Source of the DNA: Mycobacterium sp. Aquia_213
Lineage (GTDB): Bacteria > Actinomycetota > Actinomycetes > Mycobacteriales > Mycobacteriaceae
Direction: 5' to 3'
Assembly: GCF_026625985.1 (NCBI RefSeq)
Contig: NZ_CP113116.1
Span: forward strand, 2,542,001-2,606,000
DNA: 64,000 nt
In this document: piece by piece, positions 57,372 through 64,000 of the stretch
Layout: each line of letters opens with the position of its first letter
How positions within the stretch are numbered: position 1 is the first letter of the stretch
Translations under genes and position numbers: made by a program
The notes under the pieces: model-generated
What the model was told of the DNA's origin: nothing
The model's input: only the letters and a program-made list of their open reading frames with translations
Databases searched by the model: none

Positions 57372-58370
57372 ATGAACGTGCACTTTCCCGACGCGGGCAC
57401 AATCCGGACGGTGTTGGCTCTGGCGTCTCGAGCTCCCTCCGTCCATAACACTCAACCGTGGCGGTGGCTGGTGGGTGCGCAGAGCCTGCACCTCTACTCC
57501 GACGCGGAGCGGCAGCTGCCCAACATCGATCCCGATGGCCGAGACTTGATCTTGAGTTGTGGTGCGGCGCTCAATCATTGCGTGGTTGCTTTCGCAGCGG
57601 TTGGATGGCGAGCGAAGGTGAACCGCCTCCCAAATCCCGCTGACCCCACACACCTTGCGGCGATCGAATTGTCACGCTCGACCGCTGATCCCGTCGATAT
57701 AGCGCTGGCCGCGGCGATCCCGCGGCGGCGGACCGACCGGCGCCACTACAGTGCCTGGCCGGTACCGATAGGCGATATCGGTGTGATGGCCGCGCGAGCT
57801 GCTCGAAACGGCGTAACGCTGTGCGAAGTCGAAGATACCGATAAGTTGCATAAGATTGTGACTCAATCAGTTTGGGATCACATGACTCATGACTATCTTG
57901 TCGAGCTCACCGAGTGGAGCGGACGCTATGCCTCGGTGGCCGGTGTGCCGGCGCGCAATACACCAAAATCCGACCCAAGGGCGAAGATTCCGAGTCGGCT
58001 CTTTGCCGGTCCGGCGCTGGCGATGCCATCGGGCTCGTCGCCTGCCGAGGACAACGCCGTCGTGCTTGCGTTGGGAACTCGTGACGATGACAAGTTGGCC
58101 CAGTTACGCGCCGGTGAGGCCACTAGCATCGTGCTCCTCACCGCCACATCGATGGGTTTGGCGAGTTGCCCGGTCACCGAACCGCTGGAGGTCGCCGAAA
58201 CACGCGAGGCCGTGCACTCCGAAATCTTCGGGAGTAGCAACTATCCGCAGATGCTGTTGCGGGTTGGTTGGGCGCCGATCAACGCGGACCCATTGCCGTC
58301 GACACCGCGACGCGAACTCTCCGAATTCGTCGAGTGGATGGCGGATCGCGAAGAAAGCGTCGGCGAATAG
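57372..58370 (+). CDS. Acg-like nitroreductase-fold protein
   Basis: A 332-residue paralogue of the protein at 50983-51954: SRAPSVHNTQPWRWLV, LILSCGAALNHCVVAF, PRRRTDRRHYSAW, VLALGTRDDDKLAQLRAGEA and the end YPQMLLRVGWAP. It probably belongs to the DosR-linked Acg group. ATG 57372 has GAAGGGA upstream. The promoter has an inverted repeat but no clear DosR box. Confidence 0.9.
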   Translation: MNVHFPDAGTIRTVLALASRAPSVHNTQPWRWLVGAQSLHLYSDAERQLPNIDPDGRDLILSCGAALNHCVVAFAAVGWRAKVNRLPNPADPTHLAAIELSRSTADPVDIALAAAIPRRRTDRRHYSAWPVPIGDIGVMAARAARNGVTLCEVEDTDKLHKIVTQSVWDHMTHDYLVELTEWSGRYASVAGVPARNTPKSDPRAKIPSRLFAGPALAMPSGSSPAEDNAVVLALGTRDDDKLAQLRAGEATSIVLLTATSMGLASCPVTEPLEVAETREAVHSEIFGSSNYPQMLLRVGWAPINADPLPSTPRRELSEFVEWMADREESVGE

Positions 58371-58555
58371 AACTGAATTCCAAGGGCTTTCACCCGGGCT
58401 GCAGACCGCCAACCCCGCGAGCGGTACGGTTGCACCGGCCCAAGGACTCTGTTGGCTATTCCGCTTGCCCCGTGTGGCGGCTGGCATCACCTACGGGGTG
58501 CGTGATCGCCTGTACGCCGAGGGGGCGCGTGAACGTCACGCGGTCATCGCAACGG

Positions 58556-58984
58556 TTATTGAGACGGGAACTGGCGTTTGACTCCACCGGCGTCCAGTGA
58601 GCCGATCGCGGCACTTAGCAGTGCGGTGACTTCATCAGCGATCGCGATAAGGGCTGGCTCTCCGGTTACCTCGAGCAAGATACCCGGATCCATTGCCTGA
58701 ACGATCACCGTGCCCGGGTTGTCGGGGTCGGCGCGTACCACCACGTTGCATGGGAGGAGCAGCCCGATCTCTAGGTCCACGGTGATTGCTCGGTACGCCA
58801 AGGCAGGATTACAAGCACCCAGGATCAGGTAATCGTCCATCTCGACGCCGAGCTTGGCCTGGAGTGTTGCTTTCATGTCGATCTCGGTAAGCACGCCAAA
58901 CCCGTGTTCGACAAGGGCTTCTCGAGTGCACGCGACCGCATCTTCGAACTCGGCTGCCAAGTTCGCCAATAGTGCAACGCCCAT
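58556..58984 (-). CDS. DUF302 protein
   Basis: The 142-residue product matches DUF302: VEHGFGVLTEIDMKATLQAKLG, ILGACNPALAYRAITVD and LLPCNVVVR. The two cysteines are spaced as usual in the family. The function is unknown; members are often near redox and sulfur genes. AAAGGAA precedes the ATG. A strong DosR box lies about 180 bases upstream, with a weaker half-site close to the start. Confidence 0.88.
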   Translation of the reverse strand: MGVALLANLAAEFEDAVACTREALVEHGFGVLTEIDMKATLQAKLGVEMDDYLILGACNPALAYRAITVDLEIGLLLPCNVVVRADPDNPGTVIVQAMDPGILLEVTGEPALIAIADEVTALLSAAIGSLDAGGVKRQFPSQ

Positions 58985-59156
58985 GCTGAATTCCTTTGGT
59001 GTGTGGTCGAAACCAAAACCGGGGGCTTGAATTTATTGTGAGGGCTTACGGTGGCGGCTCTGCTGAGCGTCTGTTGGCCGAGATGACGACCTCGCGGTCA
59101 GCTTTGAGGTTTTCAGATCCCATGAGGGCTATCCGATCGTTTAAACACCGCCCGCG

Positions 59157-59176
59157 ATAGGGACGGAAGTCCCGAA
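59157..59176. promoter_or_regulatory. DosR box upstream of the DUF302 gene
   Basis: ATAGGGACGGAAGTCCCGAA has complete GGGAC and GTCCC half-sites with the right spacing and 16 of 20 consensus matches, the best full-length box in the window along with the 50.7-kb motif. The nearest gene reading away from it is DUF302; the fadD stop is on its other side. Confidence 0.65.
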
Positions 59177-59253
59177 AATTTATGACTTCCGTGAACTTCG
59201 CGAATTTACTGACATGCTGGCGGGTATGCGGCTTTCGATGCCGACAGCCGATC

Positions 59254-61095
59254 TCACTGTTCGTAGAGAGCGGAGAGCCGGTCCGCGAACTTTTCGATGA
59301 CTACCTTCCGGCGAAGTTTCATGCTCGGTGTCAGGTCGCCGGCTTCGACGGAGAGTTCGCGGTCGATGATCGTGAATCTCTTGATCTGTTCCCAGCGATT
59401 CAGTTTCATATTCAAGGCATCGATGTAGTCGGCGATCAGATCCTGCGTCTTCTCATCGCGCGCTACTTCGGTGAACGACATGCCCGCCAAACCATGCTGA
59501 CCGGCCCAATCGACGATCGCCTCGCTGTCAAGGCTGACCAGCGCCACGCAGTAGGGCTTTGCCTCCCCGTAGACGAGAAGCTCGCTCACATAAGGACAGA
59601 GGCCCCTGAATTTCGCGTCGATCGCCGATGGCGCTGCGTACTTACCCTGCGAGGTCTTGAATATGTCCTTCTTGCGGTCGGTGATCCGCAGATAGCCGTC
59701 GGAGTCAATCTCTCCGACGTCGCCGGTGTGGAACCAACCGTCCTCGTCGAGTGCCTCGGCGGTGGCGTCCGGCAGATCGTGGTAGGCGGTCATCAAACCA
59801 GGTCCCCGGATCAAGATCTCGCCGTCGTCGGCAATCTTTGCCTCGGTGGCGGGGAACGGCCAGCCGACCGTTCCGAATCTGTATGCGTTGGGGCGGTTGA
59901 TAAATGATGCGGCAGCAGTCTCGGTCAGGCCGTAGCCCTCAAGGATGATGATGCCGACGGCGTCGAACCATTGCGCGACGTTACGGTCCAGGGCGGCGGC
60001 CGCCGAGACGAAGAACCGCAACCGGCCACCGAAGCGCTCGCGAATGGTGGAGAACACCAGCCGGTCGGCGAGCTTGTAGGCCAGCAACGACGCCAACGAA
60101 GGGTTCTTTCCGGCTTGCCGGGCTTCTGACACGCGCACGCCGATCCCGATTGCCAAGTCGAACAACGTTTTCTTGAGCCTGCCCTGCTCGGCCACCATTC
60201 CCTCGATGCGGGCGTGTGCCTTTTCGAAAATGCGCGGTGCTGCACCCATGATGGTGGGACGCAGGGCCGCCAGGTTGTCGACAATCCTGTCGACGCGGCC
60301 GTCGATAGCGGTGGGAAAGCCGATCTGCAGCGGCAGTGCCAGCATCACTTTGCCGAATGCGTGTGCCAGCGGCAGCCACAGGAAGTTCAGGTCTTCGGGG
60401 CCGAGGATGTCGAGCGCGTCAATCGCCGCGGCGGTGTACGTCCACGCTCCGTGGGTCAGCCGCACGCCCTTCGGCCGCCCGGTGGTGCCGGAGGTGTAGA
60501 TGAGGCTGGCGAGTTGGTCCGGGCCGACGGTAGCGACCCTATCCTCGACGGCGCTCGGCGAGTCGGCGAGTAGTTGCTTACCCAACTGCTCCAGCTCGCA
60601 AAGGGATATCACCCAGTCTCCGTCGCCGTTGCCGTCGATCATGACGACCTTCCTCACATCGGGCAGATCGGCACGGTGCTCTAGCAGCTTGTCGAGCTGG
60701 TTTTGATCCTCGGCGATCGCCACCCGGCTTCCGGAATTGGACACGATGTACGCGGCATCGGCGGCCATGGTCGTCGGGTACACCGTGGTGGTCGCGGCGC
60801 CGGCGCACATCACGGCGAAATCCGCGAGTACCCACTCATAGCGCGTCGACGATGCGAGCGCGACCCGATCCTCCGGGGCGATTTCCAGTGAGATCAGCCC
60901 GGCGGCGATGTGGTGCACGCGTTCGGCGACCTGCTGCCAGGTCACGCTCTCCCAGCCGTGGTCGTGTGGATAACGAAAAGCTTCCGTATACGGGGTGGCG
61001 GCAACGCGGTCGAGGAACATCCGTGCCACCGACGGCGCGCGATTCTCGATTTTAGTGAAGTCGGGCCTCTCCAATGAGGTGAGTGATGTTTTCAT
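59254..61095 (-). CDS. fadD: long-chain fatty-acid-CoA ligase (FadD15-like)
   Basis: A 613-residue ANL-family ligase with the P-loop YTSGTTGRPKGV, the adenylate motif GYGLTETAAA, GWFHTGDVGEID and Lys593 in GDLTPSMKLRRK, the lysine used in adenylate formation. It resembles FadD15 (Rv2187) and should activate long-chain fatty acids to acyl-CoA. It is divergent from the cAMP-dependent lysine acetyltransferase, whose known targets in mycobacteria include FadD catalytic lysines. A CRP-like site lies 85 bases before the ATG. Confidence 0.93.
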   Translation of the reverse strand: MKTSLTSLERPDFTKIENRAPSVARMFLDRVAATPYTEAFRYPHDHGWESVTWQQVAERVHHIAAGLISLEIAPEDRVALASSTRYEWVLADFAVMCAGAATTTVYPTTMAADAAYIVSNSGSRVAIAEDQNQLDKLLEHRADLPDVRKVVMIDGNGDGDWVISLCELEQLGKQLLADSPSAVEDRVATVGPDQLASLIYTSGTTGRPKGVRLTHGAWTYTAAAIDALDILGPEDLNFLWLPLAHAFGKVMLALPLQIGFPTAIDGRVDRIVDNLAALRPTIMGAAPRIFEKAHARIEGMVAEQGRLKKTLFDLAIGIGVRVSEARQAGKNPSLASLLAYKLADRLVFSTIRERFGGRLRFFVSAAAALDRNVAQWFDAVGIIILEGYGLTETAAASFINRPNAYRFGTVGWPFPATEAKIADDGEILIRGPGLMTAYHDLPDATAEALDEDGWFHTGDVGEIDSDGYLRITDRKKDIFKTSQGKYAAPSAIDAKFRGLCPYVSELLVYGEAKPYCVALVSLDSEAIVDWAGQHGLAGMSFTEVARDEKTQDLIADYIDALNMKLNRWEQIKRFTIIDRELSVEAGDLTPSMKLRRKVVIEKFADRLSALYEQ

Positions 61096-61178
61096 GTGCC
61101 TAATCCATTGCTGCCGAACTGAATACCGTTGGCGTCGTATCTCACCCTTGATCTTGCTGCGATCCGGTAGGTTGGGAT

Positions 61179-61194
61179 AGTGACAAAAGTCACG
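61179..61194. promoter_or_regulatory. CRP-like cAMP receptor binding site
   Basis: AGTGACAAAAGTCACG contains GTGA-N6-TCAC, matching TGTGA-N6-TCACA except for the outermost bases; the full arms GTGAC/GTCAC are a perfect inverted repeat. It lies about 90 bases before fadD and 170 before the acetyltransferase. Confidence 0.55.
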
Positions 61195-61362
61195 CGGAGA
61201 TCGGAAAACGTCTCTTTAGGAAGGCCAAGAGCCCGACTACCGGAATGCTTTGGCCTTGCGCCGGAGTTATCGAGATGACCGCTGTACCAACGGATCACCG
61301 TCGGCGGTTGGCAGTGGAGCGGTGCGCATGAGGCACTCGGCCGGGTCGCCAAGCGGCCTGTT

Positions 61363-62346
61363 GTGAGCGCCGTCAACACGGCGGACCTTGCGGCGCTGCA
61401 CATGTTCGCCGATATCCCCAGTGCGGACCTTGCGGCATTGGCTGACAACCTGGTGCCCCTGCATACGGCCGCCGGCGAGGTCCTGATGCGGCAGGGTGAG
61501 CGAGCGGTGTCGTTTGCGATTATCGCGTCGGGTCGAGTCGAGATCAGGCATGTCGGCATGGATGGGCAGATTGCGGTGACCCAGTTGTCGCCAGGGACGA
61601 TTGTCGGTGAAATTGCTTTGCTGCGAAACGCATCGAGAACGGCGACGGTGGTCGCGAAAGATGACGTGCGCGGCTACGTCGGATACGACGGCGCCTTCGA
61701 GTGCATGCTGGCCATGCCGGTCGTCGCGGACCGGATGGTCCGTACCGCGCGGCAGCGGTTGGCCGCATACATCGCCCCGATACCGGTATCGGCCAATGAC
61801 GGTGCACGGCTAATGCTGCGTCCAGTCCTGCCCGGTGATGCCGTGCGGTTCAAGAGCAACGGAGCCTTCTCGCGCGAGACGCTGTACCGGCGATACCAGG
61901 GTAGTGCTCCGACCGAGGCACGGTTGGCGTACCTGTTCGAGGTCGATTACGTCGACCACTTCGTCTGGGTCGTTACCGACGGCGTGGACGGGCCGGTCAT
62001 CGCCGACGCACGCTTCATCCGGGATAAAAGCGACCTCGCCTCGGCGGAGGTCGCGCTCACCGTGGCGGACGCCTACCAGGGCCGCGGGATAGGAACACTG
62101 CTACTCGGTGCGCTAGCGGTCGCTGCGCGCATCGACGGCATCGAGCGGTTTCACGGCCGGGTGCTTTCCGACAACCCGCCCGCGCGCGCATTGGGCGACA
62201 AGGTCAACGCCCACTGGGAGCAGGAGGAACCCGGAGTGGTCGTTACGAGGGGGGAGATCCCTGCCCCCGATGACCTACCCCTCGATCACGACACGCGCCG
62301 ACTCATCCAGCAGGTAGCCCGCCAGGTGATCCGTGCGTTCGATTGA
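61363..62346 (+). CDS. patA: cAMP-regulated protein lysine acetyltransferase (Pat, Rv0998-like)
   Basis: The 327-residue protein has a cyclic-nucleotide-binding domain (about 1-135) with the phosphate-binding cassette GEIALLRNASRTATV at about 82-96. A GNAT acetyltransferase domain follows (about 150-310), with the acetyl-CoA loop AYQGRGIGTLLLG. This fusion is the mycobacterial Pat (Rv0998, MSMEG_5458), which acetylates acyl-CoA synthetases when cAMP binds. GTG at 61363. The adjacent fadD product is a plausible substrate. Confidence 0.94.
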   Translation: MSAVNTADLAALHMFADIPSADLAALADNLVPLHTAAGEVLMRQGERAVSFAIIASGRVEIRHVGMDGQIAVTQLSPGTIVGEIALLRNASRTATVVAKDDVRGYVGYDGAFECMLAMPVVADRMVRTARQRLAAYIAPIPVSANDGARLMLRPVLPGDAVRFKSNGAFSRETLYRRYQGSAPTEARLAYLFEVDYVDHFVWVVTDGVDGPVIADARFIRDKSDLASAEVALTVADAYQGRGIGTLLLGALAVAARIDGIERFHGRVLSDNPPARALGDKVNAHWEQEEPGVVVTRGEIPAPDDLPLDHDTRRLIQQVARQVIRAFD

Positions 62347-62353
62347 CAAATGA

Positions 62354-62396
62354 CCGATGGCCGAACGGTGTCCGCGGACAACCGTTCGGCCATCGG
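62354..62396. terminator. bidirectional hairpin terminator
   Basis: CCGATGGCCGAACGG and its exact reverse complement form a 15-bp stem. The intervening bases contain the palindrome GTCCGCGGAC, so the hairpin extends further. It lies between two convergent genes. Confidence 0.65.
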
Positions 62397-62414
62397 CCTT
62401 GGATGACCGAGGCG

Positions 62415-62684
62415 TTACGGCTGTTTGCCGCCCACTGCCTCGCCGGCGCTTCGCACTACGCTGCGTAAGAACTCGATACGCCCGCTAACCAGTTCCTCGG
62501 TTAAGTCCAGGGCGGCGTCGATGACGTTCTTGCGCCGCGACTCATCAGGGACCTCACCGTGGACCTGATCGACGAACTTGCGGACGGCGTCGATGGCCTG
62601 CTTACGGCTTGCTTCGACCGATTCGAGCACCTCGTCAGACAGTTCGGCCCAGCGTGACTCCGTCTTTTCCGGTGTCTGTGTCAT
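62415..62684 (-). CDS. small helical protein of unknown function
   Basis: An 89-residue, charged, mainly helical protein (RWAELSDEVLESVEASRKQA, DALDLTEELV-like heptads) without cysteines or a signal. ATG 62684 is preceded by GAGGAGA. It could form a coiled coil or a phasin-like coat; I recognise no family. A DosR-like motif lies about 100-120 bases upstream. Confidence 0.7.
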   Translation of the reverse strand: MTQTPEKTESRWAELSDEVLESVEASRKQAIDAVRKFVDQVHGEVPDESRRKNVIDAALDLTEELVSGRIEFLRSVVRSAGEAVGGKQP

Positions 62685-62783
62685 TGTCAGTCTCCTCAAA
62701 TCTTCTGTGTATCACTGCAAATCGTGTTGCAGCCGAAGGCAATTGATGCCATACCAAACGCTATGGACTCCCCGTCGCTGGCA

Positions 62784-62803
62784 CGAGTGCCTAAAGTCCT
62801 TCC
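62784..62803. promoter_or_regulatory. DosR-like motif before the small helical gene
   Basis: ACGAGTGCCTAAAGTCCTTC keeps the central CTAAAGTCC of the DosR consensus and has three misses in the 14-base core. The centre is about 110 bases before the 62684 start. Confidence 0.4.
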
Positions 62804-62891
62804 TCGCCTCATCGTAGGTCCTGAATCGGCGGCGTCGAATGCTCGCTGCGACGCTGCGCCACGAAAGAGGGGCCCTTCGGCGTTGTGGGCG

Positions 62892-62906
62892 AGGACTTTT
62901 GGCCGC
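62892..62906. promoter_or_regulatory. DosR-like motif before slipin
   Basis: AGGACTTTTGGCCGC fits GGGACTTNNGNCCCT with misses at the first base and the last two. It is about 90-100 bases before the slipin start. Confidence 0.45.
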
Positions 62907-62992
62907 TGAATGATGACGCTGGTGGCTCTAGCGTTGTTGGCACGCGCGTTGCTGCTGCAACGCTGCCGGCGTAACGGATTGAGGTGGTCGTC

Positions 62993-63826
62993 GTGAGCCA
63001 GGGTGCGATAATTCTGTTGGTTTCCGGGTTTGTCGTGGTGGTGCTGTTGACGATTGCCTCAATCAGGGTGGTGGAGCAGTATGAGCGCGGTGTGCACTTT
63101 CGGCTTGGCCGAGTCATTGGGGTTCGCGAACCCGGGCTGCGATTGATCATTCCGCTCATCGACCATCTGTGGCGGGTTTCGATGCGCATCGTGACCATGC
63201 CCATTCAGTCGCAGGGCATCATCACCCGTGACAACGTCAGCGTGGACATCGCTGCCTACTTCCGCGTTGTCGATGCGCGCAAATCCGTCGTCGTCATCGA
63301 GAACGTCAATTCCGCCATCAATCAAATCGCACAGACCACCCTGCGCAACGTTGTCGGGCAACATTCCCTCGATGAAGTGCTCGCCCAGACCGAGAAGATC
63401 AACGGCAGCATCCGCCAGATCCTCGATACCACCACCGTGGATTGGGGCGTGGAGGTTACCTTGGTCGAGCTCAAGGACATCCAGCTTCCGGACAGTATGA
63501 AACGTGCAATGGCCCGCGAGGCCGAAGCAGAGCGAGAGAAGAGAGCCAAAATCATTGCTGCAGAGGGGGAAGCGCGTGCGGCCGCAGCTCTCGGCGATGC
63601 GTCCGACACCATGATGCAGCACCCGCTGGCCTTGCAGCTGAGAAACCTGCAGACCCTGGCAGAACTCGGTGTCGAGAAAAACACCACCGTCGTGTTCCCT
63701 GCCCCATTGATGAGCGCGATCGGAGAACTCACCGGCTTCCTGAACCGAGAGTCGAACGCTTCGAGGTCCACCCAGCCCAATGGTCAACTCGACGAGAAGC
63801 TTGTCCACGCCGCGACGCTGAGTTAA
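62993..63826 (+). CDS. slipin (stomatin/SPFH family)
   Basis: A 277-residue protein with one N-terminal membrane segment (about 4-25), then the SPFH domain: [65 protein letters not shown] and an Ala/Glu-rich helix [21 protein letters not shown]. Slipins form membrane microdomain scaffolds. GTG 62993 with GAGG 8 bases upstream is preferred to GTG 62984. No NfeD partner is visible in the window. Confidence 0.92.
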   Translation: MSQGAIILLVSGFVVVVLLTIASIRVVEQYERGVHFRLGRVIGVREPGLRLIIPLIDHLWRVSMRIVTMPIQSQGIITRDNVSVDIAAYFRVVDARKSVVVIENVNSAINQIAQTTLRNVVGQHSLDEVLAQTEKINGSIRQILDTTTVDWGVEVTLVELKDIQLPDSMKRAMAREAEAEREKRAKIIAAEGEARAAAALGDASDTMMQHPLALQLRNLQTLAELGVEKNTTVVFPAPLMSAIGELTGFLNRESNASRSTQPNGQLDEKLVHAATLS

Positions 63827-63944
63827 ACGATCTCCCGGGCCGCCTCGGCCCCGTATGCTGAGACTCCTTGCAGCGAAGGGCCTTTGCAGACCTGGCGGCA
63901 ATATCTGCCGGCATGGTGTGCAGAGCATATTGGTGTGCTCGCCG

Positions 63945-63959
63945 AGGACTATTGGCCCT
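63945..63959. promoter_or_regulatory. DosR-like motif at the window end
   Basis: AGGACTATTGGCCCT matches GGGACTTNNGNCCCT at all but two specified positions. The gene it would control begins beyond the window. Confidence 0.45.
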
Positions 63960-64000
63960 GGTAAGCCGTCCAGCGCAGACGCAGACTGGCGAGATGGCAA

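Larger units (their letters stand above)
62685..62992. other. divergent promoter region, small helical protein / slipin
   Basis: The 308-base gap holds two DosR-like motifs (62784-62803 and 62892-62906), one near each gene. No gene of its own is supported. Confidence 0.5.

Noticed and set aside
63059..64000. 313-codon minus-strand frame at the window end
   Set aside because: Antisense to the slipin gene and without recognisable motifs.

Overview
The window is high-GC actinobacterial DNA that reads as a non-tuberculous Mycobacterium. Evidence for this is the number of GTG/TTG starts, the ATGA start/stop overlaps, and close relatives of M. tuberculosis dormancy (DosR) regulon genes: a PfkB like Rv2029c, an OtsB-GH65 fusion like Rv2006, a DUF1876 protein like Rv1738, Acg-like nitroreductases, tandem universal stress proteins, and a cAMP-gated lysine acetyltransferase like Rv0998. 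I see no rRNA, tRNA, CRISPR array or intact mobile element.

Layout. 0-5 kb: a partial Tat-exported Dyp peroxidase, OsmC, an acyl-CoA-dehydrogenase-like protein, an ECF sigma factor with a mini zinc anti-sigma factor, and a universal stress protein (USP) behind a DosR-like box. 4.9-9.3 kb: a small aromatic meta-cleavage operon (flavin hydroxylase, FAH-family hydrolase, extradiol dioxygenase) divergent from a TetR gene, with two matching palindromes between them. 9.4-11 kb: a zinc-ribbon protein behind a good IdeR iron box, and an acyltransferase-3 membrane protein. 11-15.2 kb: pstSCAB phosphate import. 15.3-20.4 kb: hoxFUYH-hoxW, a group 3d NAD-linked [NiFe] hydrogenase with its maturation protease. 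20.6-33.5 kb: a central-carbon block (PEP synthase, MFS transporter, OtsB/GH65 fusion, PfkB, USP, atypical pyruvate kinase, GAPDH). 33.6-50.7 kb: a lipid or hydroxy-acid catabolic block with three APH-type kinases, two acyl-CoA dehydrogenases, epimerases, SDR/MDR oxidoreductases, thioesterase-like proteins and three TetR regulators. 50.7-64 kb: a second dormancy block with DUF1876, two Acg-like nitroreductases, a USP, a cation/proton antiporter, a P1B-5 metal ATPase with a hemerythrin tail, DUF302, FadD, cAMP-dependent acetyltransferase, a small helical protein and a slipin.

How it may fit together (inference). DosR-like palindromes lie before many genes of the stress blocks. They suggest a hypoxia/NO-induced island that combines H2/NAD+ redox balancing, alternative steps at the control points of glycolysis and gluconeogenesis, trehalose or disaccharide metabolism, Ni/Fe handling and stress proteins. 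The lipid block in the middle looks like a separately regulated catabolic module. Its APH-kinase plus ACAD content recalls the phosphorylated 4-hydroxyacyl-CoA route. A CRP-like palindrome between fadD and the cAMP-gated acetyltransferase suggests a local cAMP circuit. Motif matches were scored by eye; no database search or score was run.
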